A program made the position numbers and the translations under genes. From VXPQ01 sp965232485 (GTDB lineage: Bacteria > Bacteroidota > Rhodothermia > Rhodothermales > VXPQ01), in assembly GCA_965232485.1 (NCBI GenBank), contig OZ246975.1:310001-374000 (forward strand): 64,000 nucleotides of DNA. Direction: 5' to 3'. The notes under the pieces are model-generated. The model was not told the origin of the DNA. It did no database searches and saw only the letters and a list, made by a program, of their open reading frames with translations. The first letter of the stretch is position 1, and each line of letters opens with the position of its first letter. Shown here one piece after another: positions 16,742-25,202 of this stretch.

Positions 16742-18241
16742 TTATTCGTCCGGTTCGTTCCGGTCGCTCGCAGGCGGGGGCATGTTTGCCCCGGGCCATA
16801 TTTTTTCCCGCCACGCGATGAAGCCGAAGTAGGCTGCGCCGGCGGCCATCGCGGCAAGGGCCACGGCCCATGTCGGCCATATGTTTCGGGTTAGCCAAAC
16901 GCCCGCTACAGGGGGGAGCGCGATCAGGGCATAGCGTACATAGGCGCTTCCGCCCTCTCGCAAGGAGACGCCGGCATACTTCAACATGGCGCCCAGCTGG
17001 AAAATACGCGCCGCCGATCCGGCGATCGCCATCAGGCCCATCGTAAACAGGATGTCGCCTGTGGCTCCTCCCCAGACCAGGGCGGCGGCGAGCAGCGCGA
17101 ACGATCCTGTGCTGATCGCCAGTTCTGCGCGCTGCAATTCAAGAATATCGAAGAGCCGCGTCAGGGGAGAGGCGACGGCGCTGATAAAGAACCAGCCGGC
17201 AAGATATTGTTCGTAGACGCCGGCTATGCGCCAGTTGGCTCCAAAGGCGAAAGCAAATAATTCCGGTCCTGCGGCGACAAGCAGCATGCAGGGAAACATC
17301 CCGACCATGACCAGTCGGGCGTGGACGTTTTTCGTAAAACCGGCCAGTCTGTTTTCCCGCCATGCTCTTGCGCCGTCCACGAAAAAAACCTGCGCTACCG
17401 CCGTGCCGATAAAACTCAGCGGGATGGCCAGCGCGGCGAAGGCGCGTCCGTACAGGCCTGTTACGTCCCATCCGAAATATACGGGCAGCAGCAGCACCGG
17501 GAGTCGCCCCAATACGGTGTTCAGCAACGAGGAAGGAGTGGCGTACAGGGGAAACCGCCGATAGCGCCGGGCCACGGATCGGAGTTCGCGCATCGAAGGC
17601 CGCCAGGCGCTTGCCGCTTTGGCGCGTCGAAGAAGCGCCGCCCCGAACCAGGCCGCCCATGCTGCCTGTCCGGCGATGAATCCGCCAATCAGGCCTCCTG
17701 CCCCCAGGTTCGTGGTAGCCCCGAGCCCAATGCGGCTGGCCAGAATGCCTATCCTGTTGGTGGCTTCTGCGCCGGTAATCACGCGAAACGCCCGTTTACG
17801 GGTAAGCCATGCCTCGGCGAGTTTCCCGAATCGTATGAGCAGCAAGACGGGCGCCACCAACCACAACCAGGGAGCGATTTCAGGAAGCCCCAGCAGGGAA
17901 GCGATCTCTTCGCTCCATAACGACGCAATCGCCACGATCGCTGCTACGCCTATCGAGAGGAGGCCGGCCAGCCACAGGATGGCGTTTGCTTTCTTGTCGC
18001 TGCCGGGCAGCATAACCGCATCTTCGTACCGGAAGGCGGCGAACGCGGCCAGGACGCTCACGATAGTCACGAAATAATCGGAAACGCCAAACGCCTCGTC
18101 TGCAAACAACCGGGTAAGCACCGGGAGGGCCAGGTACGAAACGACGAGCGTGACGGCCGTACCGGAAAGGAGGGTAACGACCGGCCCGCGCGACCCTTCT
18201 TTCGCATACATCTGTGCGATCCGCGCCCGCAGCTTTTTCAT
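16742..18241 (-). CDS. Polysaccharide flippase (Wzx/MATE-like oligosaccharide exporter)
   Basis: A 499-aa integral membrane protein with roughly 12-14 hydrophobic helices, starting MKKLRARIAQMYAKEG. Helix 1 is VVTLLSGTAVTLVVSYLALPVLTRLF-like, followed by FGVSDYFVTIVSVLAAFAAFRYEDAV, the hallmark opening of Wzx-type polysaccharide biosynthesis proteins. It probably flips lipid-linked glycans across the inner membrane. It follows the FemAB/GNAT-like gene by 115 bases on the same strand and may be co-transcribed. The upstream in-frame extension to 18448 overlaps that gene and was excluded. Confidence 0.85.
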   Translation of the reverse strand: MKKLRARIAQMYAKEGSRGPVVTLLSGTAVTLVVSYLALPVLTRLFADEAFGVSDYFVTIVSVLAAFAAFRYEDAVMLPGSDKKANAILWLAGLLSIGVAAIVAIASLWSEEIASLLGLPEIAPWLWLVAPVLLLIRFGKLAEAWLTRKRAFRVITGAEATNRIGILASRIGLGATTNLGAGGLIGGFIAGQAAWAAWFGAALLRRAKAASAWRPSMRELRSVARRYRRFPLYATPSSLLNTVLGRLPVLLLPVYFGWDVTGLYGRAFAALAIPLSFIGTAVAQVFFVDGARAWRENRLAGFTKNVHARLVMVGMFPCMLLVAAGPELFAFAFGANWRIAGVYEQYLAGWFFISAVASPLTRLFDILELQRAELAISTGSFALLAAALVWGGATGDILFTMGLMAIAGSAARIFQLGAMLKYAGVSLREGGSAYVRYALIALPPVAGVWLTRNIWPTWAVALAAMAAGAAYFGFIAWREKIWPGANMPPPASDRNEPDE

Positions 18242-18356
18242 GTTGTCGCCGTGGTCATCTTCAGGGGTGCGCGGAGCGCATGCTTGCCTGACTCGATTTG
18301 CCGTATGGATATTTTTGCGCCCGGCATGGCGGGGCATGCACTGGTTGAACGATGCG

Positions 18357-19334
18357 CTATGCGTTCTTTTCCCGAAGTCCGGCAAGCCACTGCAACATAG
18401 GCTTTTTGCAGAACCCGATGCGGTAGTAGGGCGTGAGCCGGGCGCCAAAGCGTCGTTTGAATTCAGCGACGCCTGGCGTATTGGCTCCCATCAGGTCGAA
18501 CATTTCTACGCCGGAAGCGTGCAGTTTCGGGAGCATTTTGCCAAGCAGCACCGTCATCGCCGGTCCGGGTATGCTGCCAACCACCCAGTAATAGGCCTGG
18601 CGGTTCGACCGGAACGTCGCCACGGCGGCCTGGATCGCTCCGCTGTCCCGGTGGCGTACGGCAAAGGAGGAAGCCAGTCCAATTCGCTCCGCGCTTTCCA
18701 CAAGCGCTGCAAGCGCGTCGCTGCCGAGGGGCATGCTTCGGCGTTGCCGGGCATAGCTTGTTGCGGCCAGCCGAACAGCGTTCCGGTCTGCTTCGTTTTC
18801 TTCGAGCAGATCGTACGCGTCTTTGCTGGTCCGAAAGGTGCGCGCGGCTGCTTTCGACCATGTTTCCGGGCCGTCGGCGGCGCGGAGTCGGTACGTATAC
18901 AATGGCCGGGCGGTCCATCCCCGCCACTGCGCGGGACGCACATCGGCGTACTCTGGACTCAGGTGCATATGTATGCGGTCGTATCCGGCTTCCAGTTCGG
19001 TCAGCAGAGATTCCAGCGGCGTTGTTCGCGCGTGGACTTCGGAAGGGTTTGGGGGATTGCGAAGAAGCACTGCCGAAAACGGCGTAAACGGCGGCACGAT
19101 AGCCTCGCGCCAGGGGCCGCGTTGCTTCCATGTAATCGCCGCGCCCGCTACGTCGCGCTCCCCGTCGGAAACGATGTGTATGCCGAGACGCCGCCTTGCC
19201 GCGGCCGCAACGGCGCGTACATAGTCGAGGCGGGCGAACGGCGTACGCAAGGCGGCGGCCTGGCGCAATGCGTTCCAGCGCTCCGCTTCGCCATTCTGCG
19301 CAGGCGGGGCATGGTCCGGGCAAACGCGGGTCAT
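18357..19334 (-). CDS. FemAB/GNAT-like acyl- or aminoacyl-transferase
   Basis: A soluble protein of ~325 aa resembling the GNAT/FemAB family found in surface-polysaccharide clusters. Supporting stretches are RTPFARLDYVRAVAAAA, FRTSKDAYDLLEENEADRN, a central acetyltransferase-type core (IQAAVATFRSNRQAYYWVVG) and the C-terminal FDLMGANTPGVAEFKRRFGARLTPYY. It probably transfers an acyl or aminoacyl group to a glycan or peptide; the substrate is unknown. The start at 19334 (MTRVCPDHAPP) is preferred over the ATG at 19385. It lies between hslU and the flippase, same strand. Confidence 0.68.
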   Translation of the reverse strand: MTRVCPDHAPPAQNGEAERWNALRQAAALRTPFARLDYVRAVAAAARRRLGIHIVSDGERDVAGAAITWKQRGPWREAIVPPFTPFSAVLLRNPPNPSEVHARTTPLESLLTELEAGYDRIHMHLSPEYADVRPAQWRGWTARPLYTYRLRAADGPETWSKAAARTFRTSKDAYDLLEENEADRNAVRLAATSYARQRRSMPLGSDALAALVESAERIGLASSFAVRHRDSGAIQAAVATFRSNRQAYYWVVGSIPGPAMTVLLGKMLPKLHASGVEMFDLMGANTPGVAEFKRRFGARLTPYYRIGFCKKPMLQWLAGLREKNA

Positions 19335-19400
19335 GGAATACGCTGGGATTATGTGGCTTCGCCGGCGGCGACGCGTATTGCCCAAAGGCTCCGATTCGGT

Positions 19401-20825
19401 TTACAAAATATACTGGCTGAGGTCCCGGTTTTCGACCACGGAATTCAGCGTGTCGTTCACCATCTCCGCATCGACCAGAATCTCGGTTCGCAGTGCGTCG
19501 GGCGTCTCGAAGAGAATGTCTTCGAGCAATGTGGTCAGGATCGTGTGCAGCCGCCGCGCGCCTATATTTTCCACATCGGCGTTTACCTGCGCGGCCACGG
19601 CGGCGATGCGACGCACGGCTCCGTCCGTAAATTCAATGCGTACGTTTTCGGAAGCCAGAAGCGCCGCGTACTGTTTCAGGAGCGCATTTTTCGGTTCCGT
19701 AAGAATCCGGTAGAAATCTTCCTCGTCCAGGCTTTGCAGTTCGACCCGGATCGGAAAACGGCCCTGCATTTCCGGAATCAGGTCGCTGGGTTTCGAGACA
19801 TGAAAGGCGCCGCCCGCAATAAAGAGGATATGGTCCGTTTTCACCATGCCGTACTTTGTGGTCACATTGGACCCTTCCACCATGGGAAGCAAGTCTCGCT
19901 GCACGCCTTCCCGGGATACGTCCGGGCCGCCTCTTTTGCTGCTGCGCCCCGCCACCTTGTCGATTTCGTCGATAAAGACAATGCCGGAATTTTCCACGCG
20001 CTCGATCGCTTCCTGCTTCGCCTTGTCCATATCGACCAGCTTTTGCGCTTCTTCTTTCGACAGGATCGCGCGGGCCTCGGAAATTTTTACCCGGCGTTTT
20101 TTTCGCTTTCGGCTGCCCATTTCCCCGAAAAGGTCCTGGAGATTCATCCCCATCTCTTCCATGCCCATAGGGCCGAAAACCTGCACCATGGGCGTATTCT
20201 CCGAGGCGGCTTCTATCTCTATTTCCCGGTCCTCCAGATCGCCCGCCGCAAGTTTTTCGCGGAATTTTTCACGCGTTCGGCGTATTGAGCTGTCCCCGCT
20301 TTCGTCGGGATTTTCCCCATTGCTTTCGGGCTGTTGCACGGCGAAAGCGCCCCTGTCCGTCGGCGCGCCCGAGTTGGGCGGCAGCGGGACAAGAATGTCC
20401 AGAATGCGTTCCTGGGCCAGCTCCCGCGCGCGTTCCTTGAGCGTCTCGGTCTGTTCCTCGCGCACCATGTTGATGGCGATATCAACGAGGTCCCGGATCA
20501 TGCTGTCTACGTCGCGCCCTACGTAGCCGACCTCCGTAAACTTGGTGGCCTCTACCTTGATGAAGGGCGCCCCGGACAACCGGGCAAGCCGCCGCGCGAT
20601 CTCCGTTTTCCCAACGCCGGTCGGACCGATCATCAGGATGTTGTTCGGGATGATCTCGTCGCGTATTTCTTTCGGGGCATTTCGCCTCCTCCAGCGATTC
20701 CGCAGTGCGATCGCCACGTTTTTCTTGGCGTCTTTCTGCCCGACGATATACCTGTCGAGTTCCGTCACAATTTCCCGCGGAGTCATCTCTTCGGGCTTGG
20801 AGATCGTTGTGGTCATGCTGCACAT
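19401..20825 (-). CDS. hslU: ATP-dependent protease ATPase subunit HslU
   Basis: Unfoldase ring of the HslVU protease. The 474-aa protein has Walker A GPTGVGKT at 67-74, the pore loop GYVGRD, Walker B IVFIDEIDK and the C-terminal NIGARRLHTILTTLLEDI with the HslV-docking end SQYIL. An insertion (I) domain lies between about residues 115 and 240 and carries a variable Asp/Glu-rich part. ATG at 20816 is an alternative start. It is separated from hslV by the NYN gene, all on the same strand with short gaps. Confidence 0.95.
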   Translation of the reverse strand: MCSMTTTISKPEEMTPREIVTELDRYIVGQKDAKKNVAIALRNRWRRRNAPKEIRDEIIPNNILMIGPTGVGKTEIARRLARLSGAPFIKVEATKFTEVGYVGRDVDSMIRDLVDIAINMVREEQTETLKERARELAQERILDILVPLPPNSGAPTDRGAFAVQQPESNGENPDESGDSSIRRTREKFREKLAAGDLEDREIEIEAASENTPMVQVFGPMGMEEMGMNLQDLFGEMGSRKRKKRRVKISEARAILSKEEAQKLVDMDKAKQEAIERVENSGIVFIDEIDKVAGRSSKRGGPDVSREGVQRDLLPMVEGSNVTTKYGMVKTDHILFIAGGAFHVSKPSDLIPEMQGRFPIRVELQSLDEEDFYRILTEPKNALLKQYAALLASENVRIEFTDGAVRRIAAVAAQVNADVENIGARRLHTILTTLLEDILFETPDALRTEILVDAEMVNDTLNSVVENRDLSQYIL

Positions 20826-20867
20826 AAAATCAGCGGTTCGGGTTCCGTCCAGAGGCCTTTCAAGGAT

Positions 20868-21995
20868 TTACGCATTGGCGCCGAGGTCCCGGTCGTATTC
20901 GCCGTAATCGAACGCGTCTTCGTCGTAGTCCCCGGCGTCTCCGTCCCGGTCGTTGTCCATGCCGACGTCGTTCTCGGCGTCGCTGGAGGCGTCCTCGTCG
21001 TAGTACCAGGGAGAAGGCGCGCTTAAATCATCCGAGTCGCTTGCGCTTCGTTGCTTGCCGGACAAAATGCGGGCTACGGTCGGGTGCCGGTCGTCAAGGA
21101 TGAGCACCGTGTAGTCGTGCGGGAAACCGCTGCGTTTTTCAAGCCGCACGGCTTGCCGTTCTTCAAGGTCGCTGATGAGATTTTTCGGGTCGTACCGGCG
21201 TTCGTCCACGAGATCGGAGAGTTTCCGAAGCAGCGGCGTCAGGTATACTTCGGGGTATTGCCCGAAATGATCGTCGATGATTTCCAGCGTGCGGATCAGG
21301 ATCGGATCGTCCAGCTCTTCGAGTGATCCTGTGATCGGCGGCGGCGCGGGTCGAGGCTTGCGTTCGACGGGCGAGGGCGTCGGAGCGATCCGGGCCCGGC
21401 GTTGCGCGGGCGGCGCGCTGCTGCGGGCGGGCGTTGCGGAAGCAGGCGCGCTCAGAAACTCTTGCGCCGACGCGCTCAGCAATTCACGGGCCGACAGGAA
21501 CCAGTCGCCACCCCCGGAAAAGCCATGCTCCGGAGAAGCGGGATCGGCCAGGCCGGCGACCAGAATGGCGCGTCCGTATTTCCTGAAAACCTGCACAAGA
21601 GGGAGATACAAGCGCTGTCCGCTGAGCAGCACGAGGCCGGTAATGTCCGGGCGTTTGTGCAGCAGGTCCATGGCGTCTACGCCAATCTGCAACTCAATGG
21701 TGCTTTCCCTGTTTGCGCTCGGCGCATAACGGGTTTCGATGCCCTTCATGTAGAGCATGTTTTTCGCCAGGTCTCCGGCCCGGAGCGAAGCGAAATCGCC
21801 GTATGCGCGCGTTTCCACGATGGGGTCCTGCTCCGCGGGCACGTTATTCCGGAGCGTGTCGATCATTTCCGCAACGACCTTGACAGAGGCGCTTTCGTTG
21901 CGGGTGAGGCGGGCCAGGTTGCGGTGCAGATCGTCGTAATCGACAAAAAGCGCGGTGCTCCCGGCGGGCTGGTTTGCTTTTTTCGTACTGGTCAT
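20868..21995 (-). CDS. NYN-domain (LabA/DUF88-like) putative RNase with C-terminal winged helix
   Basis: A 375-aa protein from MTSTKKANQPAG. Residues ~15-160 form a NYN/PIN-like fold: ALFVDYDDLHRNLARL gives the first acidic residues, TRAYGDF a second strand, and IELQIGVDAMDLLHKRPDITGLVLLSGQ the acidic cluster. A Pro/Ala-rich linker follows, then a second globular part, DDPILIRTLEIIDDHFGQYPEV, that resembles a LOTUS/winged-helix module, then a strongly acidic Asp/Tyr tail. Family knowledge: NYN domains are nucleases or RNA-binding. It sits 77 bases after hslV and 42 before hslU, so it is probably in that operon. Confidence 0.75.
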   Translation of the reverse strand: MTSTKKANQPAGSTALFVDYDDLHRNLARLTRNESASVKVVAEMIDTLRNNVPAEQDPIVETRAYGDFASLRAGDLAKNMLYMKGIETRYAPSANRESTIELQIGVDAMDLLHKRPDITGLVLLSGQRLYLPLVQVFRKYGRAILVAGLADPASPEHGFSGGGDWFLSARELLSASAQEFLSAPASATPARSSAPPAQRRARIAPTPSPVERKPRPAPPPITGSLEELDDPILIRTLEIIDDHFGQYPEVYLTPLLRKLSDLVDERRYDPKNLISDLEERQAVRLEKRSGFPHDYTVLILDDRHPTVARILSGKQRSASDSDDLSAPSPWYYDEDASSDAENDVGMDNDRDGDAGDYDEDAFDYGEYDRDLGANA

Positions 21996-22072
21996 GGTAT
22001 CAAAAGTGTGCTGGTTATAAAGATATTTTGGGGGAATTTCGCGTGGCGCCCCGGCGGTTCGGCCGCTTGTCT

Positions 22073-22651
22073 TTAGCCTGCGTCCGCTGCGTCTATCTCC
22101 AGAACGGACAAGTGATCGTTCGTGTATATGCAAATGTCGGCAGCAATGCGCAGCGCTTGTTCAACAATGTTTCGAGCATCAAGATGGCGGGCATGGAGCA
22201 GGGTGGCCCGGGCGGCAGCCAGCGCATAGGCCCCGCCCGACCCTATGGCGACCACTTCGTCGTCTGGTTCAATAACGTCTCCCGTGCCGCTTACGAGCAA
22301 CAACCGCTCTGGAGCGCCGACGGCAAGCAGCGCTTCAAGCCGCCGGAGATAGCGGTCCGTGCGCCAGTCCTTGGCCAGTTCGACCGCCGATCGGGTTACG
22401 TTTCCGCCATACTGTTGCAGTTTTTCCTCGAAGCGTTCGAATAGCGTGAATGCATCGGCAGTGGCGCCTGCAAATCCTGCAAGAATCTTGCCGTCGTAGA
22501 GGGTGCGCACCTTCTGTGCGCGATGCTTCACGACGACATTGCTCATGGTAGCCTGCCCGTCGGAGCCCAGCACTACTTTTCCGCGGTGGCGAAGCCCCAG
22601 AACCGTTGTGCCATGCAGGGGAGGATATACGGAATCGCCAGCAGACGTCAT
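22073..22651 (-). CDS. hslV: ATP-dependent protease subunit HslV
   Basis: Threonine-protease core of HslVU. In the 192-aa protein the catalytic Thr is exposed by removal of a 14-residue propeptide (TSAGDSVYPPLHG then TTVLGLRH). Family core motifs are KVVLGSDGQATM, KILAGFAGATADAFTLFERFEEKLQ and VVAIGSGGAYALAAARATL. The gene starts an hslV-NYN-hslU run. Three phased TATCAG boxes lie upstream. Confidence 0.95.
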   Translation of the reverse strand: MTSAGDSVYPPLHGTTVLGLRHRGKVVLGSDGQATMSNVVVKHRAQKVRTLYDGKILAGFAGATADAFTLFERFEEKLQQYGGNVTRSAVELAKDWRTDRYLRRLEALLAVGAPERLLLVSGTGDVIEPDDEVVAIGSGGAYALAAARATLLHARHLDARNIVEQALRIAADICIYTNDHLSVLEIDAADAG

Positions 22652-22698
22652 TCAGGTCGTTTTTCGTTCGATTCTCGAAAACAATGCTCTTTTCGTAT

Positions 22699-22724
22699 CT
22701 GATACGCCCTGATACATTCTGATA
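22699..22724 (-). promoter_or_regulatory. Three phased TATCAG boxes upstream of hslV
   Basis: On the minus strand, TATCAG occurs three times with exactly 10-base spacing (plus-strand CTGATA at 22699, 22709 and 22719). The first box ends 47 bases upstream of the hslV start codon. Repeats at one helical turn are typical of cooperative regulator binding. No known heat-shock operator is matched, so the identity of the binding protein is unknown. Confidence 0.45.
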
Positions 22725-22785
22725 TACGCGACGCTATGTCCCAGAGTAGACGGGAAAGCGGAAAAAAAGTTCGGTTTTCGGAGGA

Positions 22786-24315
22786 TTATTTGAATTGCGC
22801 CAGCAGTTCTGCGATCGCGTCCTGTGTTCTCCGGACGTTGCCGGATCCCCGGATATGATGGTTGGACATGATGGAAAAGGCGAGCATGCGTTCGTTGCGT
22901 GCCCGCGCGTATCCGCTCAAACTGCTTGCAAAAGTTAGCGTACCCGTCTTGCCGCGCACATTTCCCGCCGCGGCCCCTTGCCGCATGCGGCGTTTCAACG
23001 ATCCGCTTTCTCCCGCCACGGGGAGCGAATCGTAAAATGCGGCGCGCACCCTTTCGTTCGGGTGCGTCCACATGAAGGACAGCAGCGATGTAGTCATCTC
23101 CGGGGCCACAAGGTTCAGGCGGGACAGTCCCGACCCGTCCACCAGCCGGATGGCGCTCGTGTCGACGCCGGCGCGCGCAAACGCGCCCATGGCGGCTTCG
23201 ACGCCCATGGCCGCCGACCCCGGCGTCAGGTCGCTGTTTTCTTTCGGATGCGCCACGCCGATCATTTTCATGAGCAGGTCGGCGTACAGATTCTGGCTGG
23301 GCTTGTTGATCATGGAAGCCACTTCCGGCAAGGGCGCCGAACGATGGGTCGCCACTTGCCGGTACGTTGGCGTTTCGTACGAAGGCTTGATGGACAAGTC
23401 GTCTGCGTCCACCGGATCGCCCGCCACGGCAATGCCCGACTCCAGCAACGTTTCCCGCAGGACATACACCGTATAGGCCGTGGGGTTTTCCACGGTGATT
23501 TCTTCGAGTTCGCCGGCGCCGGGCGGGAGCGTGGTCGCGACCTCGATCGTATTGCGGCCGCGCAGGCGACGATATCCTTCCTTCAGGGTCGTGCCCGCTT
23601 CGGTCGTGCGCGTCCGGTTGACGACCTGTACATACCCTGTATTTAACGGCTCCCAGGCCAGCGTGGCGGGCATGCCGGGCGATTGCCCGTGCACGTACAG
23701 GTGAATGACGTTATCGTGGAAAGTCAGTCCCCCGAGTTGCGCGGAATAATACCAGGTTTCGTCGTCCCAGGACCAGTTTACGCCCAGCGGCACGTCGTCG
23801 ATCACATCGTCGTCGCCTATGATATCGCCTGCGATGCGGCGTACGCCGGCGGCGCGCAGCGAATCCGCCCAGGCGCGAAAGACGGCGAGCGCGTCAATGT
23901 CCTCGTCCCAGTCGCCGGAATCGGCGAGATAATGCCCCCCCAGCGTGGGATCGCCGCCCCCGCGCACGATTACATTGCCCTGGAGCGCGCCTTCTTCGTC
24001 TATGATTCCGTCGATGTACAGACGGGTTTCGAAACGGTAGTCCGGGCCCAGCAGATCCAGGGCCGCCGCCGTGGTGTACAGTTTGGCGTTCGAGGCCGGG
24101 ACCAAAGATTTGCCGGCGTTTCGGGCATACAGGGTCCGCCCGCTTTCGATATCTACGACATGCACGCCCCAGAATCCGTGTTCGAACCCTTCTGCGTCCA
24201 GCAGGCGATTCATGGCGTTGTGGAGGCGGCGCGGCCCCTCGTATTCTTGCGCGGCCGCGTCGCCGCTTGCGGCGGCGCACAGAAACAGCATGACGACGAA
24301 GTGTTTTGCGCCCAT
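22786..24315 (-). CDS. dacB: D-alanyl-D-alanine carboxypeptidase / endopeptidase (PBP4 type)
   Basis: Periplasmic penicillin-binding protein of 509 aa that trims peptidoglycan peptides. A signal peptide (HFVVMLFLCAAASGDAAAQ) precedes the S13 family motifs: SxxK as Ser75-Asn-Ala-Lys78 in VPASNAKLYTTAAAL, SxN in INKPSQNLYADLL, and KTG in GNVRGKTGTLTF. The large insert between the first and second motifs is normal for PBP4. The ATG at 24315 is chosen because upstream codons lie in the hairpin repeat. It follows mreC by 62 bases. Confidence 0.93.
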   Translation of the reverse strand: MGAKHFVVMLFLCAAASGDAAAQEYEGPRRLHNAMNRLLDAEGFEHGFWGVHVVDIESGRTLYARNAGKSLVPASNAKLYTTAAALDLLGPDYRFETRLYIDGIIDEEGALQGNVIVRGGGDPTLGGHYLADSGDWDEDIDALAVFRAWADSLRAAGVRRIAGDIIGDDDVIDDVPLGVNWSWDDETWYYSAQLGGLTFHDNVIHLYVHGQSPGMPATLAWEPLNTGYVQVVNRTRTTEAGTTLKEGYRRLRGRNTIEVATTLPPGAGELEEITVENPTAYTVYVLRETLLESGIAVAGDPVDADDLSIKPSYETPTYRQVATHRSAPLPEVASMINKPSQNLYADLLMKMIGVAHPKENSDLTPGSAAMGVEAAMGAFARAGVDTSAIRLVDGSGLSRLNLVAPEMTTSLLSFMWTHPNERVRAAFYDSLPVAGESGSLKRRMRQGAAAGNVRGKTGTLTFASSLSGYARARNERMLAFSIMSNHHIRGSGNVRRTQDAIAELLAQFK

Positions 24316-24327
24316 GGGTGTCCTTAA

Positions 24328-24345
24328 GGATGCTCTGATCAAGTC
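24328..24345 (+). repeat. Dispersed hairpin element, copy 2 (one arm and loop start)
   Basis: GGATGCTCTGATCAAGTC, preceded by CTTAA, in the 62-base gap between mreC and dacB. The second arm is degraded; a purine-rich stretch and AGTATCC follow. It matches copy 6 (48059-48097, reverse orientation) over the CTTAAG-GATGCTCTGAT arm. Confidence 0.5.
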
Positions 24346-24377
24346 AGGGGAAGGGGAAAGGGAAAGTATCCTGCCCT

Positions 24378-25202
24378 TTAGCGGATAGGCTGTCGCTCGA
24401 ATTCGATACGCTCCGGGTCTGGTTGCTCCAGCACGACAAACACATGCCGCGCCGTCGATATGGATGCGGCGGGGCGGATAAATATGTCAAGGTCGTATCG
24501 TCCGGGCCTGACTGCGATGGAATCTATAGAACCGATGGGCAGGCCTGCCGGAAATATCCCGCTGTACCCTGCCGTGACGACGAGTTGGCCTGTTTCCACG
24601 GGTTCTGTCTTGACGATCGATTCGAGATGCAATCGATCTGTTCGGACGCCATCCCACCGAACGATTCCGTAGGCTTGCGAAGGAAGGATTTTGGCCGGGA
24701 TATATATTTCTGTATTGAGGTACGGGATTGCCTTCGCGTACCGCTTGCTTACCAGCACCGTATATCCGAGGACGCCATGCTCGTTGATGACGGCCATATG
24801 GTTTTTTACGCTGTCTGTCTCGCCTGCGTTGAGCGTAAAATGATTCCACTGCCCAGTAATATCCTTGTTGACGATGAGCGTGGGGAGGAGTTTGTACGGG
24901 GTCTCGGCGCGATATTCGATAAGTCCCTGTAGCCGTTCGTTTTCGACCAGCGCCTCCCGGGATCGCGCAAGTTGGCTGGAAAGCCGGATGTTTTCCTCGC
25001 GCAAGGCATTGTTTTCAGAAATTGCATTGAAATTCTGAACCATGCGCGCGTATATCGTCTCCACCCATGAAGTGGTTTCTATTGCGCCGATCTGCATGCT
25101 GCGCACGATGCCCTGGTTGGCGGTCAGCATGGTGAATCCGGCTACGAGAAGGAGTGCGCCGAGCAATGCCCCATCCCGAATATGCGTCAGACGGGCATTC
25201 AT
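24378..25202 (-). CDS. mreC: Rod-shape-determining protein MreC
   Basis: Links the MreB cytoskeleton to peptidoglycan synthesis. The 274-aa protein has one N-terminal transmembrane helix (GALLGALLLVAGFTML), a coiled coil (about 58-95, NALREENIRLSSQLARS), and the double beta-barrel domain with NGVLGYTV-like NEHGVLGYTV and VTAGYSGIFPAGLPIGSI. It overlaps the mreB stop by 4 bases, indicating translational coupling. No mreD follows; the next gene is dacB. Confidence 0.93.
   Translation of the reverse strand: MNARLTHIRDGALLGALLLVAGFTMLTANQGIVRSMQIGAIETTSWVETIYARMVQNFNAISENNALREENIRLSSQLARSREALVENERLQGLIEYRAETPYKLLPTLIVNKDITGQWNHFTLNAGETDSVKNHMAVINEHGVLGYTVLVSKRYAKAIPYLNTEIYIPAKILPSQAYGIVRWDGVRTDRLHLESIVKTEPVETGQLVVTAGYSGIFPAGLPIGSIDSIAVRPGRYDLDIFIRPAASISTARHVFVVLEQPDPERIEFERQPIR

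Noticed and set aside
18150..20288. 712-codon plus-strand open frame
   Set aside because: Entirely antisense to the FemAB/GNAT-like gene and hslU, with no family-like sequence.
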